Shown here one piece after another: positions 42,960 through 53,412 of a stretch of 64,000 nucleotides of DNA (its first letter is position 1; every line of letters begins with the position of its first letter). The stretch spans positions 1,116,001 through 1,180,000 of the forward strand of contig NZ_CP068439.1 in the NCBI RefSeq assembly GCF_016757735.1. Direction: 5' to 3'. The stretch is from Aequorivita iocasae. Its GTDB lineage: Bacteria; Bacteroidota; Bacteroidia; Flavobacteriales; Flavobacteriaceae. The notes under the pieces are model-generated. The model saw only the letters and a list, made by a program, of their open reading frames with translations. It did no database searches and was not told the origin of the DNA. The position numbers and the translations under genes were made by a program.

Positions 42960-43568
42960 TTACTTGTTTTTGGCATAATTAGCAGAAACTTCTTCCCAAT
43001 TAATCACATTCCAAAATGCACCAACGTAGTCAGGACGCTTGTTTTGGTATTTCAAATAGTAAGCATGTTCCCAAACGTCCAATCCTAAAATTGGAGTTCC
43101 GCCGCAACCTACTTTTGGCATCAATGGATTATCTTGGTTTGGGGTTGAGCAAACGTCTACTTTTCCACCTTTGTGTACGCAAAGCCAAGCCCAACCAGAG
43201 CCAAACTGCGTTTTAGCAGCGGTAGAAAATTTTTCTTTAAAATCCTCAAAACTTCCAAAGGCACTATTAATAGCCTCTGCAAGTTCACCCGAAGGTTTTC
43301 CGCCGCCATTTGGAGACATTACTTTCCAAAAAAGGCTGTGGTTATAAAATCCGCCACCATTATTACGGACGGCTTTATTTTCCATATCAAGGTTGGTCAG
43401 AATATTTTCAATGGTTTTTCCTTCCATGTCGGTGCCTTTTATAGCATCGTTCAATTTATCGGTGTACCCTTGGTGGTGTTTGTCGTGGTGTATTTCCATC
43501 GTTCTGGCATCTATGTGCGGTTCAAGCGCATCAAATGCATACGGTAATTTCGGTAATTCGAAAGACAT
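42960..43568 (-). CDS. Superoxide dismutase, Mn/Fe family
   Basis: 202 residues. The metal ligands are seen in [11 protein letters not shown] (about H27), NHSLFW (about H77), and [13 protein letters not shown] (aspartate and histidine near 165-169). It converts superoxide to oxygen and peroxide. Whether it uses Mn, Fe or either is not decidable by eye. The gene is monocistronic with its own promoter and terminator, next to the RNA-element region. Confidence 0.95.
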   Translation of the reverse strand: MSFELPKLPYAFDALEPHIDARTMEIHHDKHHQGYTDKLNDAIKGTDMEGKTIENILTNLDMENKAVRNNGGGFYNHSLFWKVMSPNGGGKPSGELAEAINSAFGSFEDFKEKFSTAAKTQFGSGWAWLCVHKGGKVDVCSTPNQDNPLMPKVGCGGTPILGLDVWEHAYYLKYQNKRPDYVGAFWNVINWEEVSANYAKNK

Positions 43569-43606
43569 AATTATATCGTTTTTTATTGGTTATTACTAAA
43601 TTCACT

Positions 43607-43614
43607 CAAATTTA
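43607..43614 (-). promoter_or_regulatory. -7 box TAAATTTG of sod
   Basis: A perfect TANNTTTG match on the minus strand, 38 bp upstream of the sod ATG. Confidence 0.55.
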
Positions 43615-43676
43615 GACATTCTCACCTCTTTAAAGTGTTATAGATTTTATAAGATTTCTATTCAATTATAGATTAT

Positions 43677-43709
43677 TTTGATTCCAAAGCCATAAAAGAA
43701 GTATTTTAG
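43677..43709 (+). promoter_or_regulatory. Promoter TTTG-N21-TATTTTAG of the addA-like gene
   Basis: TTTG at 43677-43680 and TATTTTAG (six of eight) at 43702-43709, 17 bp before the TTG start. Confidence 0.4.
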
Positions 43710-43726
43710 TACAAAATGAAAATTCC

Positions 43727-46700
43727 TTGGAAAAACAAACCTCCTTTTCAATTTATGATGCCGCGGCCGGAAGCGGAAAAACTTTTACGCTCGTAAAAGA
43801 ATATTTGAAACAGATACTTTCTTCAAAAAGCGAAGATTACTTTAAACATCTTTTGGCGATCACTTTTACCAACAAGGCGGTAGCTGAAATGAAACAGCGC
43901 ATTGTAGAAACACTTGTTAATTTTAGTGAAGAAAAAAGCATCGCCCAACCGCTGCCGATGATGCTGAAAATTGCTGATGAAACGGATAAAAGTTTGGTTG
44001 AAATTCAAACTCAATCCAAAAAAATCATCAAAAATTTACTTCATAATTACGCAGCTTTTAGTGTAGAAACAATTGACAGATTCAATCATCGGTTAATACG
44101 AACTTTTGCGCGCGATTTAAAACTGGCTACAAATTTTGAGGTAACGCTGGAAACAAATGAGCTCTTGGCGGAGGCCGTAGATCTTTTGCTGAGCAAAGCT
44201 GGGGAAAACAAGGAAATTACAAAAGTTTTGCTCGATTTTGCCTTGGAAAAAACAGACGACGACAAATCGTGGGACATTTCACGCGATATCGCCGAAGCTG
44301 CCAAATTGCTTTACGATGAAAACGAATCAGGCCACGTTTCACTTTTGAAGCAAAAATCGTTGGAAGATTTTCTGGCATTCAAAAAACAATTGATCCTTAA
44401 AAAGAAAGAACTTTCGGAAGCAATTGAAGCTATTGCTTCGGAAACACTTCAGCTTATTGCCGAAAGTGGTTTGCAGTTTGACGATTTTAGCGGTAGTTAT
44501 CTTCCGAAGCATTTTCAAAATCTTTCCATTGGAAGATATGATTTGAATTTTGGTGCAAAATGGCAGGAAACCATGGGCGAAAAGCCATTGTATCCAGGAA
44601 GGGTTTCCGCAGCCATTGGTGGAATTATTGATGAATTGACCCCTAATTTTATTGAGAATTTCCAACAAACTAAAGCATTGGTCTTTCAGTTGCTTTTGGT
44701 GGAAAATATGCTAAAAAACATCACCCCACTTTCAGTAATAAATCTGGTAAACCACGAAATTGAAACCATAAAGGAAGAAAAAAATGTATTACCAATTTCA
44801 GAATTCAATTCGCTAATAAATAAGGAAATAAAAAACCAGCCCGCACCTTTTATTTACGAACGTTTGGGCGAAAAATACCGTCACTTTTTTATTGATGAAT
44901 TTCAGGATACTTCAAAACTGCAGTGGGAAAATTTAATTCCGCTTATTGATAATGCGCTTTCGCAACAATTAGAGCCAACCTCCGGGAGTCTGTTGTTGGT
45001 GGGCGATGCCAAACAATCCATCTATCGTTGGCGAGGCGGTCTGCCCGAACAGTTTATGGATTTGTACGGAAACTACAATCCATTCCAACGTGAAAAGGAG
45101 GTGTTTCCTTTAGATACCAACTTTCGAAGTTGTGCCGAAATTGTAAAATTCAACAATGAATTTTTTACAAAGATTTCATCCTATTTTGCAAATGTAGATC
45201 ACGGAAAACTATATGAGGAGGGGAACAAACAAAAGCTGAATGCAAAGGAAGGCGGCTATGTGAAATTTGAATTCATTGAAAAGCAGAACAAAGCCGAAAA
45301 AGAGGAAACCTATTCAAAATTGGTTTTAGAGACCATTCGCGATGTAAAAAACAAGGGTTTTTCAGAAAGTGATGTTTGCATTTTAACCCGCAAAAAAGCA
45401 GATGGAATTGCCCTTGGCGCCTTTTTGATGGAGCAGGGTGTTCCTGTAATTTCTTCGGAAACCTTGCTTTTGCAATCTTCAAATTTGGTTCAAATTCTCG
45501 TTTTTTCTTTGCAAGTTTGTTTGTATCCAAACAACGACGAAGCCAAAATACAATTGTTGGATTTATTGTACGATCAGCTTAATATTGCTGAAGAAAAACA
45601 TACTTTTTTCACCAAATTTTTAAATATTTCCGAAGCAAGGTTTTCAGAAAATTTAAGGGAATACGGCGTTGATTTTTCCTTTGCGGAAATGTGCACGGTT
45701 TCGCTTTATGAAGCTTTTGAATATTGTATTGAAAAATTCAAAATCGCTGAAGTTGCTGATGCATATCTTTTCGGTTTTATGGATTTGGTCTATGAGTTTG
45801 AGCAACAACCGCAGGCCGATAAAATATCATTTTTAGACCATTGGGAAACAAAAAGGGAAAACGCTTCAATTCCAGCCAGCAAAGGCACCAATGCCGTGCA
45901 GTTGATGACCATTCACAAAGCAAAAGGACTGGAATTTCCGGTGGTTATTTTTCCGTTTGCAGATATGCAATTGTACGACGGAAAATATGACAAGCTTTGG
46001 TTTCCGCTAGAAAATGAAGATTTCAGTTTTAAGGAAGCGCAAATAAATTACAAATCTGAAATTGTAAATTATGGCGAAATTGGTGAACAAATGTACAACG
46101 AGCACCGAAGCCAGTTGGAGTTGGACACCATTAACTTGCTGTATGTTACATTAACCCGCGCAGTTGAAAAACTCTTTGTTTTTGCCGAAATGCCCACCGA
46201 ACCAAAAGATGGAATTCCCTCAACATACAACCATCTTTTTATGGAGTTTTTGAAGCAAAAAAATATGTGGAACGGTGATCAAATGATTTATGAATTCGGA
46301 AAAAATTCAGAAAATACTTCAAAGAAAAAGGAAGTCATTTCCCAAATGGAACCGAAATACCTTTCCAGCAATCCCAACACACATGGTTTGAAAATTGTTG
46401 CTTCCGAAGAAATGTTTTTGGAAACGGAAACCGTTGCAGCCATTACCGCCGGAAATCTACTTCACGACACAATGGCTCAAATTTATTCGGGGGCCGATGC
46501 TGAAAGGGTTTTGGCGGAATTGGAAATGCGGGCGATTATTCCAAAAGAAGAGTTTGATAGTTTGCAGAAAACGGTTTTTCAAATTATTCAACATCCCGAT
46601 TTAAAAAAGTTGTTTGATGGAACCGATAAAGTTTATAATGAACGAAGCATAATCACGAAGGACGGTTTGGTTTTGAGGCCTGATAGAATAAATATTAATT

Positions 46701-46867
46701 CTGAAAACGCTTCAACCATAATTGATTATAAAACGGGTAACCCTAAAATTTACCACAATGATCAATTAATTGATTATGCAAATGCGTTGCAGGATATGGG
46801 TTTTATAGTTTCGGAAAAAATGCTTATCTATAGCAATGAGGATGAAATAGTGATAAATAAAGTTTAA
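43727..46867 (+). CDS. AddA/RecB-like UvrD-family helicase-nuclease
   Basis: 1046 residues. The UvrD-type ATPase motifs are Walker A AAAGSGKTF (residues 12-20), TFTNKAVAEMK, Walker B DEFQDTSKLQW (about 391-401), GDAKQSIYRWRGG and the late TIHKAKGLEFPVV. The C terminus carries a RecB-type nuclease (RPDRI then TIIDYKTGNPK, about 985-1010). It should unwind and resect DNA ends for recombination together with the PD-(D/E)XK protein encoded at 49676. The start is a TTG at 43727, because sequence typical of the family begins at once; the nearby ATG at 43716 is out of frame. kbl follows after 27 bp. Confidence 0.9.
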   Translation: MEKQTSFSIYDAAAGSGKTFTLVKEYLKQILSSKSEDYFKHLLAITFTNKAVAEMKQRIVETLVNFSEEKSIAQPLPMMLKIADETDKSLVEIQTQSKKIIKNLLHNYAAFSVETIDRFNHRLIRTFARDLKLATNFEVTLETNELLAEAVDLLLSKAGENKEITKVLLDFALEKTDDDKSWDISRDIAEAAKLLYDENESGHVSLLKQKSLEDFLAFKKQLILKKKELSEAIEAIASETLQLIAESGLQFDDFSGSYLPKHFQNLSIGRYDLNFGAKWQETMGEKPLYPGRVSAAIGGIIDELTPNFIENFQQTKALVFQLLLVENMLKNITPLSVINLVNHEIETIKEEKNVLPISEFNSLINKEIKNQPAPFIYERLGEKYRHFFIDEFQDTSKLQWENLIPLIDNALSQQLEPTSGSLLLVGDAKQSIYRWRGGLPEQFMDLYGNYNPFQREKEVFPLDTNFRSCAEIVKFNNEFFTKISSYFANVDHGKLYEEGNKQKLNAKEGGYVKFEFIEKQNKAEKEETYSKLVLETIRDVKNKGFSESDVCILTRKKADGIALGAFLMEQGVPVISSETLLLQSSNLVQILVFSLQVCLYPNNDEAKIQLLDLLYDQLNIAEEKHTFFTKFLNISEARFSENLREYGVDFSFAEMCTVSLYEAFEYCIEKFKIAEVADAYLFGFMDLVYEFEQQPQADKISFLDHWETKRENASIPASKGTNAVQLMTIHKAKGLEFPVVIFPFADMQLYDGKYDKLWFPLENEDFSFKEAQINYKSEIVNYGEIGEQMYNEHRSQLELDTINLLYVTLTRAVEKLFVFAEMPTEPKDGIPSTYNHLFMEFLKQKNMWNGDQMIYEFGKNSENTSKKKEVISQMEPKYLSSNPNTHGLKIVASEEMFLETETVAAITAGNLLHDTMAQIYSGADAERVLAELEMRAIIPKEEFDSLQKTVFQIIQHPDLKKLFDGTDKVYNERSIITKDGLVLRPDRININSENASTIIDYKTGNPKIYHNDQLIDYANALQDMGFIVSEKMLIYSNEDEIVINKV

Positions 46868-46894
46868 TTTTGAAGCTTAAAATAAAGCACAATT

Positions 46895-48091
46895 ATGTAC
46901 GGGAAAATAAAGGAACACTTACAGAGCGAATTAGAGGAAATAAAGGATAACGGCCTTTTTAAAAAAGAGCGAATCATTACTTCACCACAAGATGCTGAAA
47001 TAACTATTTCTACCGGTGAAAAGGTTATTAATTTTTGCGCAAACAATTATTTGGGGCTTTCTTCAAACAAAGAGGTGATTCAAGCAGCGAAAGATGCAAT
47101 GGACACTCACGGTTTTGGAATGTCGTCAGTTCGTTTTATCTGCGGTACGCAGGATATCCATAAAGAGCTGGAGCAAAAAATAGCTGATTTTTATGGCACA
47201 GAAGATACAATACTATACGCAGCCTGTTTTGATGCCAACGGCGGTGTTTTTGAACCCCTTTTGGGCGCTGAAGACGCGATTATTTCAGACTCATTAAACC
47301 ATGCTTCAATTATAGATGGGGTACGCTTGTGTAAGGCAGCGCGCTATCGCTATGAAAATAGCAATATGGAAGATTTGGAAAAACAACTTATTGCCGCAAA
47401 TGAAAAAGGGGCAAGGTTTAAAATTATAGTTACGGACGGTGTATTCTCAATGGACGGTTTAGTCGCTCCACTTGATAAAATCTGTGATTTAGCAGATAAA
47501 TATGACGCTCTGGTAATGATAGATGAATGTCATGCCACAGGTTTTATTGGCGAAACTGGCCGAGGCACTTTAGAAGAAAAGGGTGTAATGGGCAGAATAG
47601 ATATTATTACCGGAACCCTTGGAAAAGCCTTGGGGGGTGCCATGGGCGGGTATACCACGGGGAAAAAAGAAATTATCGAGATGCTTCGCCAACGTTCTCG
47701 GCCATATTTGTTTTCAAACTCATTGGCGCCGGCAATTGTGGGTGCATCTATTAAGGTGTTTGATATGCTTTCAAGTAATACATCCCTAAGGGATAAGTTG
47801 GCAGAAAATACGGCTTATTTCAAAAAAGGGATGAAACAAGCAGGGTTTGATATTATTGATGGCGATTCTGCCATAGTACCTGTAATGTTGTATGATGCCA
47901 AACTATCTCAGCAAATGGCAGATATGCTTTTGGAGGAAGGAATATATGTTATAGGGTTCTTTTTCCCGGTGGTACCAAAAGGTAAAGCGAGAATCCGCGT
48001 ACAGCTTTCAGCAGCTCACAGTAATGCGCATTTGGACAAAGCCATAAATGCCTTTATTAAAATTGGAAAAAAATTGGAAGTTATTGGCTAG
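46895..48091 (+). CDS. kbl: Glycine C-acetyltransferase (2-amino-3-ketobutyrate CoA ligase)
   Basis: 398 residues, an alpha-oxoamine synthase. The PLP lysine is in [13 protein letters not shown], and the cofactor aspartate in [12 protein letters not shown]. It begins [16 protein letters not shown], typical for Kbl. It converts 2-amino-3-ketobutyrate and CoA to glycine and acetyl-CoA in threonine breakdown. Threonine dehydrogenase is not in the window. The gene is 27 bp after the addA-like gene. Confidence 0.94.
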   Translation: MYGKIKEHLQSELEEIKDNGLFKKERIITSPQDAEITISTGEKVINFCANNYLGLSSNKEVIQAAKDAMDTHGFGMSSVRFICGTQDIHKELEQKIADFYGTEDTILYAACFDANGGVFEPLLGAEDAIISDSLNHASIIDGVRLCKAARYRYENSNMEDLEKQLIAANEKGARFKIIVTDGVFSMDGLVAPLDKICDLADKYDALVMIDECHATGFIGETGRGTLEEKGVMGRIDIITGTLGKALGGAMGGYTTGKKEIIEMLRQRSRPYLFSNSLAPAIVGASIKVFDMLSSNTSLRDKLAENTAYFKKGMKQAGFDIIDGDSAIVPVMLYDAKLSQQMADMLLEEGIYVIGFFFPVVPKGKARIRVQLSAAHSNAHLDKAINAFIKIGKKLEVIG

Positions 48092-48150
48092 TAAATCCTT
48101 TATTTACGTATCTATAGCAACGACTTTAGGAAAATTTTATTAGATTTGCT

Positions 48151-48181
48151 TTTGTTTATAAAATTTAACAACTTACTTTTG
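48151..48181 (+). promoter_or_regulatory. Strong promoter TTTG-N19-TACTTTTG of ompA
   Basis: TTTG (48151-48154) and TACTTTTG (48174-48181) at the optimal 19-bp spacing, 35 bp before the ATG. This is the most complete Bacteroidota promoter in the window and fits an abundant outer membrane protein. Confidence 0.85.
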
Positions 48182-48216
48182 CTCTTAATTAACACTTAAA
48201 AATTAAACAATCGAAT

Positions 48217-49602
48217 ATGAAACATCTTAACAGATTATTAGTTGCTGCTATCCTATTTATGGGAATCGGGGTGGCGAACGCACAAGACGAAAACAATCCT
48301 TGGGCTGTTGAGGTTGGTGTAAACGCTGTTGACGTTTATCCAGCTGGACTCAATGAGGATCAAGTACGTATCCCAGCTGCTGCTAGAGGGGATATCTTTG
48401 ACGAGTATTTTAATGCAAATGACCACTGGAATATCCTTCCATCAGTTTCTAGGCTAGCTATTAGCAGATACATTGGTAGTGGTTTTGTATTCACTGCAGC
48501 AGGTTCTATTAACAGAATTGACAAATTAGGCGATATTTCTGTTGATGACCTTAGCTACTACAGTGCAGACGGAGAGGTTAAGTATAGCTTCAAAAATGCA
48601 CTAGGTGGTGGATGGTTTGATCCATCTATTGGTATTGGTGGTGGTTACACTTGGGTTGATGACATCGGCTTTGGTACTGCTAACGCACTTGCTGGTGTTA
48701 AGTTTTGGTTCAATGATTATTTAGCTCTTAACCTTCAATCTACTTACAAGCATGCCTTTGAGGATTCTTATGGAATCACTCACTTCCAACACTCTGCTGG
48801 AATCGTATTCCAATTCGGTGGAAAAGATACTGACGGTGACGGAATCTATGATAAAGATGATGAGTGTCCAGAAACTCCAGGTCTTCCTGAGTTTAACGGA
48901 TGTCCTGATACAGACGGTGACGGCATCGAAGATAGAAATGATGCTTGTCCAAACACTCCTGGTTTAGCTGAATTCAATGGTTGTCCTGATACTGATGGTG
49001 ATGGTATTGCTGATCCACAGGATGAGTGTCCTACTGTTGCTGGTTTAGCTGCACTTAACGGTTGCCCAGATGCCGACGGTGATGGTATCGCTGATAAAGA
49101 TGATGCTTGTCCAAACGAAGCTGGTCCAAAAGCTAATAACGGTTGCCCTTACCAAGACAGAGATGGTGATGGTGTTCTTGACAAAGATGATCAGTGTCCA
49201 GATGTTGCTGGTACTGTAGCAAACAAAGGTTGTCCAGAAGTTTCTGTAGAAGTTATCAAGCAATTGAATGAATACTCTAAAACTATCTTGTTTGACTATG
49301 ATAAGTCTTCTATCAGAAAAGAGTCTTATGCTGCACTTCAGAGCATTGCTGATATTATGAAAGAATATCCTAACACTACTTTCCACGTAGAAGGTCACAC
49401 TGACAGCCGTGGTAGTGATGCATATAACATGAAGCTTTCAAAAGAAAGAGCTGCTTCTGTTAAGGATTACTTAACTACTATCGGTATGGATGGCAACAGA
49501 TTAACTTCTGAAGGTTACGGTGAAGAAAGACCAATTGCAACTAACAATACTGCAGCTGGTAGACAACAAAACCGTCGTGTTGAAATTTCTTTGAAGAAAT
49601 AA
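48217..49602 (+). CDS. OmpA-family outer membrane protein with TSP3 calcium-binding repeats
   Basis: 461 residues. Signal peptide ends GVANA (about residue 22). An N-terminal beta-barrel-like region to about 205 is followed by five or so thrombospondin type 3 repeats ([15 protein letters not shown] and variants, 207-340) with DxDGDG calcium loops and cysteine pairs. The OmpA-C peptidoglycan-binding domain (about 345-461) has FDYDKSSI and [13 protein letters not shown]. It links outer membrane and cell wall and is likely abundant. Codon use differs by eye from its neighbours, as in highly expressed genes. It has a strong promoter and terminator of its own. Confidence 0.95.
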   Translation: MKHLNRLLVAAILFMGIGVANAQDENNPWAVEVGVNAVDVYPAGLNEDQVRIPAAARGDIFDEYFNANDHWNILPSVSRLAISRYIGSGFVFTAAGSINRIDKLGDISVDDLSYYSADGEVKYSFKNALGGGWFDPSIGIGGGYTWVDDIGFGTANALAGVKFWFNDYLALNLQSTYKHAFEDSYGITHFQHSAGIVFQFGGKDTDGDGIYDKDDECPETPGLPEFNGCPDTDGDGIEDRNDACPNTPGLAEFNGCPDTDGDGIADPQDECPTVAGLAALNGCPDADGDGIADKDDACPNEAGPKANNGCPYQDRDGDGVLDKDDQCPDVAGTVANKGCPEVSVEVIKQLNEYSKTILFDYDKSSIRKESYAALQSIADIMKEYPNTTFHVEGHTDSRGSDAYNMKLSKERAASVKDYLTTIGMDGNRLTSEGYGEERPIATNNTAAGRQQNRRVEISLKK

Positions 49603-49633
49603 TTTCAACAGATAAGTTTTAATAAATAATTTT

Positions 49634-49662
49634 GAAACGCCTCCGATTTTCGGAGGCGTTTC
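49634..49662 (+). terminator. Terminator of ompA
   Basis: A 12-bp stem, GAAACGCCTCCG with CGGAGGCGTTTC around ATTTT, followed by a T-rich run. The addB-like gene starts 14 bp later. Confidence 0.88.
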
Positions 49663-49675
49663 TTATTTTTAGGAT

Positions 49676-52405
49676 ATGCTAACATTTCTTCAAGAGGCCC
49701 TAGCCGATATTAAAAATAGTCTTTCAGACATTTCTGAAATTACATTTATACTCCCTAGCAAACGCGCTGGTGGCTTTCTTCTGAATGAGTTAAAAAAAAA
49801 TTCCGATACTACTTTGTTTGCTCCAAAGATTTGGAGTATTGAGGAGTTTATAGAAGAACTCTCAGGCCTTAAAATTATCGATAATACAGAACTCCTCTTT
49901 AAAAGCTATGAGGCTTATTTAAGTACCGATTCAATAAAAGAAAAGGAAGATTTTGAGAGCTACTCAACCTGGGCCATTACATTATTGAATGATTTCAATG
50001 AAATAGATAGATACCTTGTGGACCATATACAGTTCTTCAACTATTTGGCCAGTATAAAAACACTGGAAAGATGGGGAGTAAAGGAAGAAAAGACCGAATT
50101 GATAAACAACTATTTGCAATTTTGGGAAAGCCTTCCCGGATTTTATGAAAATATTCAGTCGCTCCTGCTAAAGGAACAAATTGGATACCAGGGTATGGTT
50201 TACCGAGAGGCTTCGGCGAATATTGAACATTATATTAATAACAATAAAAATAAAATTCACGCATTCATCGGTTTTAATGCCTTAAACCTGGCCGAGCAGC
50301 ATATTATACAAGAATTGCTGGAAACCGAAAACACAATGATTTATTGGGATGCTGATCGCACATTTTATGAAGATTTAAAACACAGTGCTTCTCATTTCAT
50401 AAGAAAATATATAAATGAATGGAAATATTTTCAACAGAAAACACCAAAGTTCATCGCTCAAAATTATGAAAAACCAAAAGGTTTTCAATTTATAGAAGTC
50501 CAGAAAAATATTGGACAGGCAAAGCATGTGGGTGAAATGCTTTCTACCCGTTCTGAGGATGAAATCAACAAAACGGCCATCGTGCTCGGCGATGAAAACC
50601 TCTTGGTCCCCTTGCTCTATTCATTGCCAAAGAATGTAAAAAATATCAACCTTACCATGGGTATTTCCCTCAAGAATTTTCCTGCGGTTGTTTTTTTTGA
50701 AAAGCTTTTCGCTATTCACCATAGAGATACGGAAACACTTTATTATAAAGATATTCTTTCCATTTTAAACCATCCATTAGGAAAGGATTTGCTATCCAAT
50801 GCCAGTGATATTACACAAACATTGATACGTGAAAATAACACACATAATACTTTCGCAGATTTGATCGAGCTATCAAATAATGTGGAAACCGAGATGCTGG
50901 AGCTTCTTTTTAAAAGTTGGAAAGACAGTAGCACAACCGCCATAAAATCTTCATTAAAGATAATTGACAAACTTCAAAAAAAGCATACACATGGTGCTAT
51001 TGAAAGTATGGTGCTCCATCAACTAAAAAAGATTTTTAGTAAGATTGACGCATTAAACCAAAAGTACCCACATTTAAAGTCAGTAAAAAGCATAAGTATA
51101 CTTTTTTCAGAACTAATTGCAACCACTTCCCTCGATTTTGAAGGCGATGCCTATAGTGGACTTCAGGTGATGGGTGTTCTCGAAACACGGGTTCTCGATT
51201 TTGAAAATGTAATAATTACCTCTGTAAACGAAGGTATTTTTCCTTCCGGTAAATCTAACGCATCATTTATTACTTATGATTTGAAACAACAATTTGGTCT
51301 TCCACTTTACTTAGAAAAGGACGCCATCTACACCTATCATTTCTATAGATTGTTGCATAGAGCAACAAATATCACACTACTTTACAACAATCATTCTGAA
51401 GGCATAAATACAGGTGAAAAGAGCCGCTTTATAAGACAATTGGAAGTTGAAAAACAACCAGCCCATACCATTGAAAAATGCATTCTTTCACCAAAGGTTA
51501 AAATTAAGGCACAGTCTCTAAAGCAGATTCAAAAAACCGAAGCTATAATGATGCGAGTACGTGAAATTGCCGAAAAGGGATTTTCGCCCTCGTCATTAAC
51601 CAGTTATATCCGCAATCCAATCGAATTTTATTTTCAGAAAATTTTAAAACTGAATGAATTTGAGGAAGTAGAGGAAACCGTTGCGGCAAATACCTTAGGA
51701 ACTATTGTTCACGACACTTTAGAGATTTTTTATAAGCCTTTGGAAGGTTCATTCCTTTCAATTGAAAAGCTTTCGGAAATGAAAAATAAAATTCACGAAC
51801 AGGTGACTTCTGAATTCAAAAAAACCTTTAAAGGAGGAACGTTTACCAAAGGAAAAAACCTCATTATTTTTGAAGTGGCAAAGCGATACATTTCAAATTT
51901 TATTGATCGTGAACTTGCCGATATCCAAGCGGGAAATAGTATAAAAATCATTAAAATTGAAAGCGATCTTACTTTGAAAATTCCTATTCAAGAACTTGAT
52001 TTTCCTGTAAATATCCATGGGAAAGTAGATCGCGTTGATGAATATAACGGGCAACTTAGAATTATGGATTATAAAACCGGATTGGTAACTCAAGGCGATG
52101 TAGAAATCATTGACTGGGAAAAATTAAACCAAGATTACAAATTTAGCAAAGCCTTTCAAGTACTAGCGTATGCGCTAATGATGAATAAAAAGATCCCGAT
52201 TAATAATGCCGAAGCCGGCATAATCTCATTTAAAAATCTGGGAAGCGGATTTCTAAAGTTTGGAACAAAAACTTCTCCTTACAGCAAAAGAAACCAACAA
52301 ATAAACAGTGATGTTTTAGAGACATTTACGGTTGAACTGAAGAAATTAATTTTGGAAATTTGCGACCCAAACATTCCATTCACTGAAAAAGAGATAAGTA
52401 AATGA
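49676..52405 (+). CDS. AddB-like PD-(D/E)XK nuclease / helicase-like protein
   Basis: 909 residues. The N-terminal half resembles the inactivated UvrD-like fold of AddB (ITFILPSKRAGGFLLNEL near residue 22). The C-terminal nuclease holds NTLGTIVHDTLE (about 677), GKVDRVDEYNGQLRIMDYK (about 783-801) and a late helix. The aspartate and DYK acids are kept. The cysteines that bind the iron-sulfur cluster in Bacillus AddB are not visible. It should pair with the AddA-like protein from 43727. A terminator separates it from ompA, so it needs a promoter in only about 14 bp or within the terminator region, or depends on readthrough. It overlaps the hydrolase by 4 bp. Confidence 0.85.
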   Translation: MLTFLQEALADIKNSLSDISEITFILPSKRAGGFLLNELKKNSDTTLFAPKIWSIEEFIEELSGLKIIDNTELLFKSYEAYLSTDSIKEKEDFESYSTWAITLLNDFNEIDRYLVDHIQFFNYLASIKTLERWGVKEEKTELINNYLQFWESLPGFYENIQSLLLKEQIGYQGMVYREASANIEHYINNNKNKIHAFIGFNALNLAEQHIIQELLETENTMIYWDADRTFYEDLKHSASHFIRKYINEWKYFQQKTPKFIAQNYEKPKGFQFIEVQKNIGQAKHVGEMLSTRSEDEINKTAIVLGDENLLVPLLYSLPKNVKNINLTMGISLKNFPAVVFFEKLFAIHHRDTETLYYKDILSILNHPLGKDLLSNASDITQTLIRENNTHNTFADLIELSNNVETEMLELLFKSWKDSSTTAIKSSLKIIDKLQKKHTHGAIESMVLHQLKKIFSKIDALNQKYPHLKSVKSISILFSELIATTSLDFEGDAYSGLQVMGVLETRVLDFENVIITSVNEGIFPSGKSNASFITYDLKQQFGLPLYLEKDAIYTYHFYRLLHRATNITLLYNNHSEGINTGEKSRFIRQLEVEKQPAHTIEKCILSPKVKIKAQSLKQIQKTEAIMMRVREIAEKGFSPSSLTSYIRNPIEFYFQKILKLNEFEEVEETVAANTLGTIVHDTLEIFYKPLEGSFLSIEKLSEMKNKIHEQVTSEFKKTFKGGTFTKGKNLIIFEVAKRYISNFIDRELADIQAGNSIKIIKIESDLTLKIPIQELDFPVNIHGKVDRVDEYNGQLRIMDYKTGLVTQGDVEIIDWEKLNQDYKFSKAFQVLAYALMMNKKIPINNAEAGIISFKNLGSGFLKFGTKTSPYSKRNQQINSDVLETFTVELKKLILEICDPNIPFTEKEISK

Positions 52406-53241
52406 TCATAAATAAAAACAGAATACTTTCCACAGAAAACAAAAAACCGATTCTTTACGATGTTTATTATACCGAAACGGACAAACCGCAACCGCTAGTT
52501 GTTTTCTGTCACGGCTATAAAGGTTTTAAAGATTGGGGTGCGTGGCATTTAGTGGCCAAAGCTTTTGCAGAAGCTGGTTTTTGCTTCGTAAAATTCAATT
52601 TTTCTCACAACGGCGGAACCATGGAACAACCTATCGATTTCCCAGATTTGGAAGCGTTTGCAGACAATAATTTTAGTTTGGAACTGGACGATTTAGACAG
52701 GGTTTTAAACGAAATTGAAAAAGGAAATGAAAATCTTCCCAAGCAGATTTCAACAATATCCTTAATTGGCCACAGTCGTGGCGGTGGAATTGTATTGATA
52801 AAAGCGAATGAGGATAGCCGAATTGACAAGGCAGTCACATGGGCCAGTGTAAGCGATTTTAAAGCAAGATTCCAAGAAAATACTCCAGAGTTCGAAACAT
52901 GGAAAGAAACAGGCGTAACCCACGTTGAAAACAGTCGGACAAAGCAAATGCTGCCTCACAAATTTCAGTTTTACAAAGATTTTAAGGAGAACGAGGAGCG
53001 TTTTTCTATTAAGCGTGCGGTCAAAAACTTAAAAATTCCACAGCTTATTGTTCACGGAAGCGAAGACCCAACGGTTTCCGAAAAAGAGGCAAGGGCAATC
53101 CATTCGTGGAATCCAGAAAGTGAGCTGAAAATAATTGAAGGCGCAGACCACGTTTTTAATGCAAAACATCCTTGGGAAGAAAATAGTTTGCCACAAAATC
53201 TCGAAAAAACTGTTGCGGAAACGATTGAATTTATTAAATAA
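52402..53241 (+). CDS. Alpha/beta hydrolase (dienelactone hydrolase-like)
   Basis: 279 residues. The fold is shown by VVFCHGYKGFKDWG (oxyanion region, about residue 33), the nucleophile elbow GHSRGG (about 115-120), an acidic residue in VHGSEDPTV and the histidine in EGADHVF. A full Ser-Asp-His triad is therefore present. The elbow is that of a family of small bacterial esterases; no substrate is apparent. The ATG overlaps the addB-like stop by 4 bp. Confidence 0.88.
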   Translation: MIINKNRILSTENKKPILYDVYYTETDKPQPLVVFCHGYKGFKDWGAWHLVAKAFAEAGFCFVKFNFSHNGGTMEQPIDFPDLEAFADNNFSLELDDLDRVLNEIEKGNENLPKQISTISLIGHSRGGGIVLIKANEDSRIDKAVTWASVSDFKARFQENTPEFETWKETGVTHVENSRTKQMLPHKFQFYKDFKENEERFSIKRAVKNLKIPQLIVHGSEDPTVSEKEARAIHSWNPESELKIIEGADHVFNAKHPWEENSLPQNLEKTVAETIEFIK

Positions 53242-53269
53242 AAAAACCACCGCATAACGGTGGTTTTTT
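53241..53269. terminator. Bidirectional terminator between hydrolase and tRNA-Ala
   Basis: CCACCG and CGGTGG around CATAA, extended by A6/T6. It starts within the hydrolase stop codon and ends 1 bp before the tRNA 3' end, so it serves both strands. Confidence 0.88.
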
Positions 53270-53270
53270 G

Positions 53271-53345
<75 letters not shown>

Positions 53346-53412
53346 TTGCTGATTTAGGTTGCGAAAATACTAAATTTTTTGATATCGCAGCACCGAAATT
53401 ACAAAATGAATT

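Noticed and set aside
43716-43726. ATG at 43716 as the start of the addA-like gene
   Set aside because: It is out of frame with the helicase. The TTG at 43727 directly precedes the conserved FSIYDAAAGSGKT sequence.
48830-49240. Tandem DNA repeats inside ompA
   Set aside because: They encode the TSP3 calcium-binding repeats and are protein-level repeats, not a CRISPR or mobile element.
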